Assembly: GCA_951230915.1 (NCBI GenBank)
Contig: OX579635.1
Span: 13,640,001-13,704,000, forward strand
Direction: 5' to 3'
From: Antitrichia curtipendula
Lineage: Eukaryota > Streptophyta > Bryopsida > Hypnales > Leucodontaceae
Length of the DNA: 64,000 nt
This document shows, in pieces, positions 48,020 through 60,777 of the stretch (the first letter of the stretch is position 1; the number at the start of each line of letters is the position of its first letter). The notes below the pieces were generated by a model. That model made no database searches. It was given only the letters and a program-made list of their open reading frames with translations, and had not been told where the DNA came from. The position numbers and the translations under genes are program-made.

Positions 48020-50300
48020 AATCTTGAAGTGTATAAGTTGTAGATGACATGAATCAAATATGTAGTCATTTGACTATATAGATTGCAAGATTACAATGTT
48101 TTAGTGTAGAAAAAGGATGCTGAAATTTTCCTAGTAACACATTTGGAGGTAAAATTCAATTTCTAAACCTACTCAATGAAAAAATTGAAAATACAAAGTG
48201 GTACAAAACCAACAGAAAACACATTGGTGAAAGATATATTATTAAATTGTCTCATTGTGTTTGCAAATTGGCTTTAAAATGTCAAAAAAATAGCAAGAAA
48301 AATTGCGAAAAACACATGTAGGGCTAAACCTCCTTCTACTAAAATGCTTCTTAGTTACTCATAACTTCTTGAATTGAAATAAAATTCTAAACACACAAAC
48401 TAGACTAGTATTTGAAGCTTTAACAATTTTTTTTTTATTGGAAACAAACATTGTATGAAGAAGAAATAAGCCGCAAAAATTCACTATTTCAAAAATGTCT
48501 AGATTTTGAACTTCAAATTGCTCCCAAACATTTAAAACAACATGGATTGACATGAAAATTTTACCACAATAACTAGACTTCAAGGGAAATATATCCCAAC
48601 AAATTTTATTGAAACAAACATTAGATGGAGGAGATCCAAGCCATTGAAGTTGCAGCCATCAAGTGCAATTTGATGAATTCAAATCAAACCTCTGAAATTC
48701 AATTGACTTATAAAAAAACTAGTACATTTTGGATTGGTCTGAAAATTTTATCACACAAACTAGAAGACGGAGTGCAGATTTTCCAACAAATTTTATTGAA
48801 TTTGGACATCAGATGCAAAAGTTACAACACTTTGAATTGAACTTGAAACTATGTGAAGACACTTTTGGTCCCCTTGGGCACTGAGGTATTAAGTAGTCCA
48901 AGAAAAATGAAAAATGAAGGAACAATATAAAATAAATATCCCCAAAATTGAAGCCTTGATTTTTGCATTATGCCAAATTATCAATTGCAGCCTTGATTTT
49001 TGCATATAAGTGAGATTATAGATATCCACAAAGTTTTCTTAGTGGATATTCACTATACCAAAGAATAGTATAAAAGAACCATAGTCAAAATCAATTGTAG
49101 TTCTTTTATTTATAGTCTTGTATATGCTTCCAACAATTGTAGTCTATTTTTTTTTTTAAATTTCCGATTGAAATTTCAGAATTTTGGGATATGTAATATA
49201 TTATTGGAAAAGTATTTTCAAGACCTCTCTAATAATACATTATACACACTGAGCTATTACCTCATGGACGTTCTACTCAGGGTTTTTTTTTTCATTTTCC
49301 ATGAAGTGGCGAAGTGGCGATATTAAATGTTACGGTGGTGCTCCAAGTTTCAACATTCATCCAAGTGTTGTATAGAAAATGTGAAATACGTATCTATAAT
49401 TCTATTTTCATTCACAATGTGGCGATTTCATCCAAGATTTTTCTTGAACTTGAAGTTTTTTGGCGATTTCATCCAAAATTTTACTAAAAATTTCCTATAG
49501 GCTTGGTGCTAGGTCAAAAATTTTGGTGCAATTTTGCACCAAATCGCCGGAAAAAAAAACACTGGTTCTACTGTAATAGTAACTAGGCACAACAGCAAAA
49601 AGTGGCGGTTTGGGCCCTACCCACCTTAACCCCTTATTGCCTTAATCTTTTTTTGAATTTCTGCACATTTTTGTTTATGTCTTTGTGCAGAATTATCAAT
49701 TACCGAAATTCCATGAAATCGGTCATTAAGGAAGGTTATCTTTTCAAAATTCAAATATTTCACTGGATGAATGAGAAGTTAGTTGCACTAAATAGCGCCT
49801 GCAAGCCCTCCATTTTTTGTCAAGAATATGGTCGTTGGAGCGCTTAAGGGGGTTAATGAGTAGTGGACTGATGACTACAATTATCAAGAGGATAGGTCAT
49901 TACTGCCGATACTGCAAAATTGGTACCGAATTGTAGACAAGAAATAGATGGTACATTTCTTGACGTAGAATACACCTGCCGACAATTGTGAGCTTTTCTA
50001 CAACAGCTACAAGTAAACTTACTTGTCCGGCACCTTTGGTTCAACCAGTCCAGGCACTCTCAAGGCTCATCACTAGATCAAAGAGGTGTAGAATCATCGT
50101 CAACCTTCTGTACATTTAACTTAGATTGACACTCCCTAGGTAGGGCAAAATCTCTGAGACCTCGTAAGAGAGTAACATCAAGAATCACTTTCGTGCCCAA
50201 GAAGACAATCGAAGCTCAAGTTCCAAGCCAAATCTGACCACGGTACTACTGAGTGGACGTGGTTAGTACGGCTGAACGATGCAGAGAAAACGAAGGCAGG
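48020..50300. other. AT-rich intergenic DNA with repeat debris
   Basis: No gene is recognised. The segment 49285-49560 is homologous to 41590-41880 inside another element. A few open frames of 60-80 codons have no recognisable content. Confidence 0.5.
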
Positions 50301-50489
50301 AAAAATTAGCCTACAATTCTCCGCCAGGGAAACATACAGATAGGTAAGCTTGATGCGAATTCTGAAAGGACGAACGTTTTACATTAAAACTCGTCAAAGT
50401 AGTTTACAGCTACATTGGAGGGATGCGTGGAGAGGATACCGGGTAGGAGTCCTTGGCAACATCAGATTGAAACTCTACAATACTGGTCA

Positions 50490-53400
50490 TCACTTTCCAC
50501 TTTTGCTAGAATTCTTGGCAGATGGATCAACTAACTTTATGCCCATTGCTCCAAGCAAATTTGAAGCTGGCCCAGGCATTCCCTCTTGATTCATGAAAGA
50601 TTGCAATAAGCTCGTCACCAAATTGATATCCACATCCACAATTCTATCGTCATCATCCCCTTTTTGTTGAGGCTGACCACTTGCCTGCAATCACGAATCA
50701 ACAGTCATCATAAGCTAAAGCATTGACATGCACTGTTAGGAGCATGAAGTGACATTCATTTATACGTTTTGATGAAGGTTTGGATTAAATAAATCCAACA
50801 AGCCCACTCTTAAAGCTGGGCTTTTGTCTAGCTGGAGCTTCCATAGTTCAGGATAAAAGCATCGAGGGATTAGAGACGGACAAGAGAAGGACAAATTACC
50901 TTAGCTGACTCATCTTTCACGTCGGCAGTATTGAAACTCTTGGCAAGACTTGATTGTTGCAGCTCGTGTTCCAGAGCTTCAGAGTACTCGCCCATGAAGT
51001 CCCCGCTAGCTACTGATGTACTTGCAGTCTCATTTACAACACCCATACTACTACTGGCCCTTGATTCATCAACGCCGTTAGCAGGCATTTCTTCATCCGA
51101 ATCATCTGAGTAGGATAAAAGTGCATACAAGAGCCACACTTAGTGAATGATAAACAAGGTGAAGAAGAAATCATCTTATAAAGGACATAAAACATCTGCT
51201 GTGCACGAACATACATCGCTGCCAACTATGTTTTCATATTTCACGTTAAGATTTTTTTGACATCAGTATATTGTAAGTCACATGCTCTTCAACCATACGT
51301 CCTTCGTGTTCACTCTTATCCATCATTCAAAAAAAGTGGCAAATACCAGATTCAGATTCCCAGTCGGAATCATCAAGGTCGTCCGCCTTGGCATCTGCTG
51401 CTTCATTATATTGTCCACTGGTTCCCAATGCGGACTCCAATTCTTCCATGAACCTTGACATATTTATTGAGACGGCTTCATCTGTGCGACCACAGCATAA
51501 CGCCGGAGTGTAAGAAAGACGCACTTTACCAGTACTTTGGTCAGTTCTAAGCGGCTCAAAAAAAAATCTATTATCACGAAAGCAGCTGAGAACAATGCTG
51601 AAGACTAGGACATGCTCTTACCACCAGGCAATTCAGCACCCTCGAAGCTAGAGATCTTGCTCATAAATGATTGAATGCCCTGCACCAACTCCTCAGGATC
51701 ATAAAGTGGTTCATCAGCCGTTCCTCCAGGCCGGGAACCACCCTTATCCTCTCCCGTATTTCCCTCAGGGTTCTGCCGCATTCCTCGCTTCGACTCATGT
51801 GCATCAATCTCCGCTTGTCGTTCGTGGATGGCACTGGTCAGGTCGTCTTCTCCATCGGACAGCCATGCGTCACTGTCACTCTCTGGTAAAGAAGAACCGC
51901 TGAAATCAGCGGCAGTATGTTGCAAGGAAAGGATATCCTTGACCCGCTTGATTGGGGTCTGCATAGCTGCACTGTGGAGAAGGACGTCATATGATTACTT
52001 CCCGTGGAATGAGATCAACCAAGGGCAAGGGAAGAACCAAAAGGAAAAGCTATGCCAATTAAAAAAGGCACAACCACTAGAGAAATCCAAAGCACTAAAA
52101 TCACATATAAAATATGATAAACCCTTTAAACTGATTCGCAGAAACCGCAAGAGCGTCACACTGGCCGATTTGAATAAAGAAACTGGATTTGATCATCCTC
52201 CATTGTCAATCATCACCACAGAAAAGCAACCACTGAGGGACTTGTCAGTCGCCAAATCTCATATTCAATGATTAATGACCAACAAGAAGCTGGAGTAAGG
52301 AGTGGTACCTGGTTGCGGCAAATGACAGAGTCTGACGGTAATCCACAATTGCGGCTTGAAGCAGGTGCTTCTGTTCCCTGGATCCCTCCAGAAGGTCCCG
52401 GAAGTAGCCGCTCTTTTCCAAACTTTTGCGGTACGCTTCCCAGCCGGGATCCCCGACAGGAGCTTGCTCCAGCTCCTTTGGAGTCCCTCTTTCTGTGGTA
52501 CACAGAGTAGAAACTAGAAATCATTATCAAGTCCAGAAGATGCCCTAAAAAGAGGTGACCAACAATATCCAATAAACGCGTCTTCGCGTGCAAGGGAAAG
52601 AGACCAGAGAATTGGGGTAAAATTTCAGGTAACTGTGTAAAAAAGTCGGTGAATGAGATAGAACGCACCGTCTCTCGAATCAACGTCATCGCCTTCAAAT
52701 CTTTGACGCTCCCAGAACATCATCTGGAAGCCGCAAGTGAGCTTCATGCCAAGCTCAGCTTGCTTGTACTTAGGATCTGCAACCCCCGGCATAGGATACT
52801 TTCGAGGAGGGGCAAACATCTGTTGGTGAAGTTGCGCATACATGGCTCGTGACATGGTTACCAGAATCTCGACCATTTCACTGTTTGATCCTGCGTCAGC
52901 AAATGCAGAATCACAATCATAACCCCGCGGGTCAGGTTTAGGGACATATACACAAAATCCATCTTCACAAAGCTGTCCATGGATCGCTAACAATTAGTAA
53001 CAACGCAGCAACGAAAGGCATGAGCTGTGTTTTGAAAACAACTTGATCGCCTAAATCCAAAATCCTACCTAAACCCTGCCTAGGGTTTGCGCCATTCATC
53101 TTCTTGATAACATTCTAAGCTATACACAAACTTTTCCGAGGTTTCCAGACCAAAACACTCGAGCACATTCCGGCTTGAGGCTTAGGGTTAAGAATCCGAT
53201 CAATGGTTGAGCAAAATGTTTTCTGAGGCATCTCCTTGAGCAAGAACTGAAATTAAATCATTGCAAGCTAGAAAAACGAAGCAATCTCTCAATTTCGGCA
53301 CGAAAGAAACCTGCAAGCCACAAATACGATCGTTAATGAAAACCCTAAACCCTAAACCCTAAACCTCGAACGCACCTTCCCCTAACAGAAACCTGTCCAT

Positions 53401-54123
53401 CTTGGACACAGCTTTCATGGCATCGATGTCGCGGCGATAGAATGCCTCCACAGCCAACGCCACCAACTGCGGCTCATGTTTTAACACTTGCGCCACAGGC
53501 AGGGGCACCACACACCTCGCCTTATGCATATTCCTTCGCGCCTGCTCTGGATACTCCTTAATCCGCCTCGTAATCACCTCCTGCACCTCCTCACTCGCCT
53601 TCGTCACCCCCTTTCCATCCTTCATCAATCCCAACGCCTCCTCCACCGACAAATTTCCATTCTTCTCCCCAACTTTCCTCCTCACCAAATGAACACATCC
53701 TCCTCGTAAAAATACGCGATTCAAGCTATTCTCCGGTTTCAGCCATCGGGGAATCACATACGCCGCCTCGATCAACAGAAACTCCCCGTCGTTGTCCCGG
53801 ATTGTCACCGAAATATCTGCAAATTTTGCCGACACCGTCTTCAATAAAAAAACGATGAACCACTCGTCCTCGATGTTATCCCCAAACCTAGTGCTCCCTG
53901 CCAAATGCCATAACCCTAATTTGGACGCCTTCACGACCTCCAAATTGAAAGCCTCGTGCTGCCATACGTAGCCATTCAGGAGCGGCTGAAGCTCATGTAA
54001 AATTGCGATCCGTAGGTCAAGGAGAAGGGTCTCTTGGCGTTCCGGTGGCAGTGGAAATTGTGTCGCCGAAATTGCGTCGCTGTAGATTGCGTACTGAACC
54101 GATTCCAGAGATTCCTCCGCCAT
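50490..54123 (-). CDS. ECD-like: Ecdysoneless (ECD/SGT1 family) homologue, seven exons
   Basis: Predicted 711-residue protein of the SGT1/Ecdysoneless family; animal and fungal members act in pre-mRNA splicing, cell-cycle control and transcription. Exons: 54123-53376, 52986-52669, 52492-52309, 51971-51622, 51481-51347, 51105-50900, 50684-50490, all phase-compatible GT-AG. The N-terminal domain is clear: EDEWFIVFLLKTVSAKF (85-101), DNDGEFLLIEAAYVIPRWLK (110-129), NSLNRVFLRGG. Exon 2 has KYKQAELGMKLTCGFQMMFW; exon 3 has ERGTPKELEQAP and GWEAYRKSLEKSGYFRDLLE. The C-terminal half is acidic and low-complexity (SDSDAWLSDGEDDL, DDLDDSDWESESG, DSDEE), as in homologues, ending with a conserved LVTSLLQSFMNQEGMPGPAS helix. 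I start at ATG 54123; the frame is open 42 codons further up, but that extension is not family-like. Intron 1 carries a triple AAACCCTA box. Confidence 0.93.
53339..53365 (+). promoter_or_regulatory. Telo-box array in intron 1 of the ECD-like gene
   Basis: About three and a half tandem AAACCCT units lie just inside intron 1, 10 bases past the donor. In plants such boxes near gene starts recruit telomere-repeat-binding factors. Action here is inferred from sequence only. Confidence 0.55.
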
Positions 54124-54404
54124 CGCCACTTCCGAGAGAGCTTCAAACTCTCTGAGTCGAAAATTCGCTAGAGAAGGAACGATTGGTCCGAAAGCGGCGA
54201 CATCTCTTATCAAACTTTGCAAAATACAAATTACAAGAAAACGATGCACAGAGGTTTTGTTGAGCCTGTGAGAGAGTCGGTGGTCTTGAGCTGAGCTATG
54301 GGTTCACAGGCGGTCCAGTCTAGGAGGCCTTGAGAGGTTTTGCAGTATGTAAGGTGAAAACACCCAAAACGCCGTCCCTGTACCCACTCCTCACAAGTAG
54401 ACTT

Positions 54405-54590
54405 CCTTGACCATGGAAATCATCCCTTTAGGCACTATATGATATCATCATGTACTTTAAAAATTAATTAATTTAAAAAGAAAGTGCTCACGGAAGGTCA
54501 AACTACTGTGCGTGATTTCCCCTTTTCACACAAAATTTCAAGGATGAACAATAGTATTTCTATCATTCATCAACCAAAAAACGGTCACAA
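54405..54590 (+). repeat. Dispersed repeat R1, copy 5
   Basis: Contains GGTCAAACTACTGTGCGTGA, then CACACAAAATTTCAAGGATG and ATCATTCATCAACC, a diverged R1 copy. It sits immediately before the TTAACCCC-ended element. Confidence 0.55.
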
Positions 54591-54604
54591 CATCGATTAA
54601 CATC

Positions 54605-55562
54605 GATTAACCCCTAAAGGACCAAACATCGTTTTTTGACAACATAGCGTTTTGGGGCAGCTCACCACGAATGGAATTTTTATTTTTTTTCTTTGAAATT
54701 TTCACACAAGATGTGCCCAAGGAGTAGCTTTAGGGCCCAACAATTTTCATAACTTTTGACCACATGGTTAAAAAGTTATGGTATGATATGTAGTTTTCAT
54801 TGTTCGGCGGGCAGCTCGGGCAGCAAAAAAAACTTCTTTCAAAATCATTTTCTAGAGAAATAAAAATTTGAAATTGGTTCTCTAGATTTATGTGCACAAG
54901 GAAAGCTTTGAATCATTCCACTTTGATTTATGAGATGAAAGTTATGAGGAATTTTAGTTGTGGGTAGTTTGCGGGTAGTTATGGAATCTCTACTCTAAAA
55001 TAAACTTTGAAGTCCTTTATTTAACCCAATTTTCAATATTTTTGGAAAAAAATATAAACACAAGGTGTAGATTGTTTATTACAACATTACAATCCTTTGG
55101 ATTGGCATTTTTCAATTCTATAATTAAATCCTTAACAATTTAGTGTTTTGAATCATTTTCTACTTCTTTCTACTTACAATTTTTTTCCTATATGTTGTAC
55201 ATTTCCAAATGATCTGAAATTTTTCAAGCATGTAGCTAACTTGCTTTGAAGAATGAATCCAAAGAGTTACCACCATTTTGGACATTTTTTCATACAAATG
55301 TGACCATGTGAAGTACAGCTGCCCGTTTTTTCGCAGGGACAAAAAAAGGGTTTTTGTCACTTCAAATGCTAATATCTTGCAATCTACACGGTGGAAATTT
55401 CTGAAATTTTTTCCACATCTTCTCAAACTAGTTTACTACAAGATCCTACGGTTACATGTGTCCAAAAATGTTTTTTTTTCCAAAATTTCGTACTTGTACT
55501 AGAAATGGCAGTTTGGGAGCGTTTTTTGTGAAAACATAGTCAAAAACCTTTAGGGGTTAAGG
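54605..55562. mobile_element. TTAACCCC-ended element, copy 4
   Basis: Ends GATTAACCCCTAAAGGACCA and the complement of AAACCTTTAGGGGTTAAG are inverted. Subterminal TTTTTTGACAACATAGCGTT is mirrored by GCGTTTTTTGTGAAAACATA at the right. The internal block that reads CATAACTTT...ATTCAAAGC in other copies is here in the opposite orientation (AAGCTTTGAATCATTCCACT). Nearly 1 kb, non-coding. Confidence 0.7.
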
Positions 55563-57127
55563 GTTAAAACGTGTCCCCAAAGTGTCATTAAACCGTTTTT
55601 CAAACTTAACAATCATTAATCGACTATTCATTTCTCTAAATTTCAGTATTAGAACCATTTTCAGTGGCCTAGGGAGCTTCATAGAAATTTCATGTCATAT
55701 TTGAAGATTTTAATTTTTTTTGGAAAAATCAGGATATTCAATTGCTAATACTACAAAACTATATTATTTTTAGAAGAAGATGCCTCAAATTATGTCGAAT
55801 TGCTTGTTTTGACGTTTTTAGATGTTTCCATCTTAGAGAAAATTTTAAGGAGTTTATAGTTGGCACCTTGTTGATGGTCGACATAAAAGATAAGTTTATT
55901 TGCCTATGGGCCTATGATTGATTCCAAAAAGAAAGAACAAATGATTATTAGGTTACATATTGTCACTAGAAGAAAGACTCTATGGTACTTTTATACAAAA
56001 TAGGTCTTTATTGTTTAGTACTAATAATAAAGTTGGAATGTATGGAATCAAAGACTCCAAATATCAAGGGAAGATTGAGAAATACCAAATTAATCACTAC
56101 AAAATACAGACAAATTTTTGCAATTATTTAGCATGGTGCTAAATTGGAATTGAGCTTGCCTTGGCAATAAATACTTGGGGGGGGGGGATCTAGAGCTTTT
56201 TGTTTTTCAGTTGGTTTCTAAACTTCATCCCTAGTACTTCATCTCTATTTCTTTTCAAATAGTCCATATTAGAAAAAAATTATCTTTATCAAATGATGCT
56301 CTTTGGTGAATTATAGTAAAATTTGAATGAATTCTCATCTAAATCTAGATGAATTTGTATAGAAATTAACTCAGCAAAATGTCACCTAATAATTGAAATT
56401 TTTTCTAATATTTTACAATTCACACCTTAAAACTGATAATAAGATCTAAATGTACTACTATTAAGGTTTTATGATTTATTTATTTATTGTCAAATCAAAC
56501 TCAATCAATTCTCAATCATCAATAATATATGAAAGAGTATCTATAGTATGGTGGGTAGGGTGGGTGGGTGGGCATAGAGGGCTAATGAAGAATATGGAGG
56601 TTCTTATCTCATTACAACAAATTTGAGCCCTCAAGAAGGCCATGAGAGGGTTGTTTCCAAAGCTATGCTTAGTCACTAGGCTGTCTTTTGAATGGATAGT
56701 GATACACTGTAAAGTTTCAGATCAAGTTATTTTTCAAAATTCCTCCAATTTATTTTTTATTTTTTTTAAAGGAATTTCTGAAAATAATTTGATCTGAAAA
56801 TAATCTGAAAATCCCAATACACCCCCCCTCCATCTTGTATTTTTCAAAATGAACTTGTTTGACAATTGATATGGGTTAATTGGTTTTTATATCCGTTTTC
56901 TGTATCCATATCCATATTGTATCCCAATATCTGTATCAAGGTCAATGGCAGGGAAGGGTTTTACTTTCATTTTTTTCAAAAAAGATCGATGGCTATTGAA
57001 TTTTTTTTTTGGGGGGGGGGGGCTAATTAATTGACCAAGAGTGGTTCCTGTCTTTTGAGGAGATAGGAAACTACTAGTTTGAATTTTAAATATTTAATAA
57101 ATAATAATTAAAATAAAAATAATAAAA

Positions 57128-57158
<31 letters not shown>

Positions 57159-57431
57159 TATGATGTGGCAGTAGTAGTGTCACATAAGGATGCTAAAGTG
57201 ACAAAGTGTGCATGTAATTGGTGTTATTAAAAATAAAAATAAAAATAAAAATTAGTAACAAGCATCAATGATTTCAATATTTATTTCTTTATAATTGAGT
57301 GAATTTGATAAATTAGTATTATAAGCATTAATAGAATAAATCAATGTAGTTTGATCTTGTGCCAAACATCATTACATAGACGTATATGTGTTCCCCCGTT
57401 GCATAAGATATGAAATTGAAGTTAAATTAAA

Positions 57432-57464
<33 letters not shown>

Positions 57465-58625
57465 TTGTTTTATATCCTATATATGGATCAAAGTATTTAT
57501 AAGTATTTTATTTTTATTTTTATGTCCTATGCACAAGATCACTTTTAACTACTACTTGCTACAGTAGTGTTTGGTAAGTGGTCAAAACAACATCTCTATA
57601 GATTTTTTTTGAAAAATAATAGTAAATACTTTTAATATATAGAGGTTTCTAAAACTACTACATGCCAATGTCCAGTACAAGTTCAAGCTAGTGAAAGACA
57701 TTTTTCATAATTTCAAATTTACCAAAATATTTGAAATTTCAATGATTTTGTATTGTTATGACACTTGAGTTATTCACAATCTTGAATCAAAGATTATGAT
57801 AATATTTTGAATGTTTTATTGTAGATATTAAAGGGCAAGATTGTTATTTGTCAAAGCTTACTTTTATAAAAAAATAAGTCACAAACTCTAAGGTGAAAAT
57901 ATTCAAAACTATTTGTGTACCCATTCTTTACAAGTAGACTTCTATTGAAAGTGTCCCCAAAAGTGCAATTAAATTGTTTCCAAACTTAACTATGATTTGG
58001 TAGAGTGCTACTTCTTCACATTTTGGTATTATGACCAAGCTATGTGATGGTTTTAGTGGCCTAGGCAGTTCCACTTTGAAAATTCATAGTAATTATATGT
58101 TTTATTCAAAAATTATATCCTTTTTTGTTTTTAAATTCATGATTTTAAATTGCTAATACTACAAACATGTGTTTTTCTTTCTAGAAAAAGGTGCCTCCAA
58201 CGTTAGATGAAATTTAGCTAATCTAAAGGGCTATGAGTTCCTCTAAATTATCGGATTGTAGGAACTTGTCCAAAGCAACATGGTGATGTGACCAAGAAAT
58301 TGCCACGCCAAATAATAATAAATTATATTAATAATAGTGGTTATATTTATTAATTTTATTAATTTTTTGTTTAAAAAAAACTACTTCATTATTATTATTC
58401 ATTCTGACTAGCTCTAACTAGTTCACAACATGGAAAACATGCTTGAAGTGGCCCTCCAATGCCCCCCCCCCCCCACACACACACACAAACATCTAATACT
58501 ATACTGAAATTTTTTATTTAGACAATTTAGGGTGTTTTTACTTTAGGTAGGAAAATTACACAAAGATCTATTTAAGACTTTTGTGAACACATCGCACAAT
58601 GCAAAGATTCAAGAAGTACCGTATA
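55563..58625. other. AT-rich intergenic DNA with microsatellites
   Basis: No gene seen. It holds (AAT)n tracts at about 57121-57157 and 57428-57463, a G run at about 57010-57021, a C run at about 58462-58474 followed by CA repeats, and a GGGTGGGTGGGTGGG stretch near 56553-56570. Confidence 0.6.
57121..57157 (+). repeat. (AAT)n microsatellite
   Basis: About twelve AAT units in a row; a second tract of similar length lies at 57428-57463. Confidence 0.9.
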
Positions 58626-59035
58626 AGGTAGTGTGCTCTAAAAGTGCCCATCTTCTTCAAACCACTCCTATTTTTAGGTGGAGAATGGAGATGGGGTGAT
58701 CCTTAAATGGACCAATTTAGCAATTGAATGCATAGAGAAAAATTTATTTTTCTATTGCAAGAGCCAATCATTGTCTTTGGTTTCCACTCATCTCCTTACA
58801 AGTTGTAAGTGGACAGATTTTGAAAGACCTATGGTCACAATAAGTGCCTATGCCCCAAATCTTTGAAAATTTATAAGTAATTAAATAATGCTTGGAAAAA
58901 TACGAAATCACTTGTGTTAGGTTCCAAATCTATTTTTCTTTCTCTGAAAAATGATCTAAAAATATTTCTGTCCACAGAAGCCTGTGAAACTGGCGGATCA
59001 GCCCTTAAATGGTCGCTTTAAGAGCATGTTACCTT
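58626..59035. mobile_element. TIR element, family GTGCTCTAAAAGTG, copy 2
   Basis: Left AAGGTAGTGTGCTCTAAAAG and right CGCTTTAAGAGCATGTTACC plus TT are imperfect inverted ends, about 410 bp apart, matching the ends at 10071-10350. The open frame inside (58678-58866) is not recognised. Confidence 0.5.
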
Positions 59036-59713
59036 ATTGTTTTACTCTCAAAGTAATTTGAGTTTCAGCACCTTCTCTGGAGATGTCTTTTTTTGCCATT
59101 TAATGCTTGTTGTGGAAGGCTTGTACAGGACAGTACAGTATCAGAGATTTTCTGTGTCATTAGAATAATCTTCCATCAAGTAATGTCCGCCATTTTCACT
59201 TCCTTAGAATACTGTAGTCATGACAATCTTGGCGCTAAATTTTAGATTCAAATTCCACCTGAATTGATACATTTCCCTCTCTTACGGCCATTACAATGTG
59301 TCTTGATGTTTGTTGACAAAGTAAACTAAATGAATATTTTGAACCACGTCACAGATCATCCATTTTCAACGGGATGGAGTCGGTGCCATCACATTCTCTT
59401 TACATGGAAAGTGAAAAGGACCAAAACAGAAGTTAATTCTAAACCACGACTTCGCCATTTTCTGGAACAACCAATACGAGCCTCACATGAATGATAAACC
59501 ACTGGCCTGCAAAATACTCCGTTTCAGTTCAGCAAAAAGTTCACAGATCAATTCCAATATAAGAATTAACACAGATCGCACGTAAATGTTACATTTGCCG
59601 CTGCGTGAAAGGTTCTCACGAAGAAATTAGAGATTGAAATAGTGAAAAATTAGCTGGTCAATGAATCATATATCTTCCAACCTTGCATCATAGATGTGTG
59701 AACTTCGAACACT

Positions 59714-60451
59714 CTATACACAAAGTATCAAATACTTAAAACGTTTAATTACAAAAGCAAAAGAACAAGCTTCGTCCTCAACACAATTGCAAACTGATGC
59801 GTGAAGCTCAGCATAGTAGGGCATCCTGTCCACAACAGTAGCCAACATGAAAGCTACAACTGTCATGGTTACTTTTGGGTGCATAACTACCCATCTCTTG
59901 GCATTCAACACGGGCAATACTATGAAATCCAATCTTCCTGGTTCGCGTGTTGGTCGCGGTGTTGGTGCCCTTGTAAAGGCACTCTTGAGCCAATTTATTA
60001 CTGCCCCCTCCATACACAAATCAATTGTCAGCGAAAAATTTGAACAAAGCTGCTACATCTATTCAATCAGAACTTTGTGCTATCAAGCTATAAGACCACT
60101 CAAGAAAAAGGTTATTTGTATAATCAGGCAAGTAACAACAGGTTGATAAGGATTGCACCATAAGCGCATATGTATGTGCAATTGTGCATGCCACAAACAA
60201 CACAATCTCAGAACAACTGGTGATATTATTCTCATGGTAAAACAGGAGTGGGTACATTAAAGGCCATTACGACGTTGTGATCTGGTCGGTTGCTTCGCAG
60301 CTTCCGCTGCAGCCAGTGTGGCTTCGCCTTCGTCCCGTGATTTCCTACTCGACTCTTCTTGTCCAGCTTCAACATGAGAAAATCTTCTCATAAAATTCTG
60401 GATCGGAACAAGATCCTCTGGTGGCGGGTCCGGTTCTCTCGACTGTGCCAT
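59714..60451 (-). CDS. Uncharacterised two-exon gene model (tentative)
   Basis: I do not recognise this gene. Exon A (60451-60271) encodes MAQSREPDPPPEDLVPIQNF, an MRRFSHVEAGQEESSRKSRD segment and an Ala-rich EATLAAAEAAK tail. It ends in phase 1 at CGTC|GTAATG. An acceptor CCAG at 59940-59938 joins in phase to exon B (59937-59714), giving RRLDFIVLPVLNAKRWVVMH, then a hydrophobic TMTVVAFMLATVV stretch that could be a membrane segment, then YYAELHASVCNCVEDEAC. The joined product would be 134 residues. Without the splice, exon A alone would end after 64 codons at TAA. The frame and composition of exon A look coding; exon B could be something else, because the plus strand is also open there. Confidence 0.35.
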
Positions 60452-60561
60452 TTGTTTGGTGGCACCTCGAGCACCTTCGATATTCCCGTCTTCTTCAGTA
60501 TGGGTTGAATTGCTTCAATATGGAAAGCTCGCCCTCTTATAGCAGACAAGAAAACACGGAG

Positions 60562-60777
60562 TCATGTCACTTGAAATTTTAATAAACCTACATTGTGTGT
60601 CATAGCTGAAATTTCGTTCTTGAACTTCACCAAGAAACTGTCTGTAAACGAATCTTTATCAAGAAAACCTGCAATAGAATTATCCAAAACCACGTAGCTT
60701 ACCTCTGAGCTTCTGATCCGTGCAAACATAGGGCAATTCACCCCTGTGTCTTTAACTTCGTAGAAGAACAAGTTCAT
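60562..60777 (-). CDS. Unrecognised coding exon candidate upstream of the 60-kb gene
   Basis: A 71-codon frame (MNLFFYEVKDTGVNCPMFAR, then VSYVVLDNSIAGFLDKDSFT) with a donor-like GTAGGT after ...EISAMTHN. A stop codon lies directly upstream of the ATG, and a TAAACCCTAA box at 60792-60801 lies just 5', suggesting a gene start. It may be the first exon of the gene continuing at 60451, joined by an acceptor near 60498, or a separate gene. No family is recognised. Confidence 0.35.
   Translation of the reverse strand: MNLFFYEVKDTGVNCPMFARIRSSEVSYVVLDNSIAGFLDKDSFTDSFLVKFKNEISAMTHNVGLLKFQVT

Noticed and set aside
54124..54249. Upstream extension of the ECD-like protein (MHRFLVICILQ...)
   Set aside because: It looks like a signal peptide, but family members begin near MAEES; the open frame is probably leader sequence.
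58678..58866. Frame ending ISAYAPNL, reminiscent of LINE endonuclease
   Set aside because: Only a five-residue resemblance; no catalytic motifs are present and the stretch lies within a non-autonomous TIR element.
59847..60146. 99-codon plus-strand frame
   Set aside because: Overlaps the minus-strand exon candidate. Composition does not decide between strands, no family was recognised, and I favour the minus strand because a phase-compatible splice exists there.
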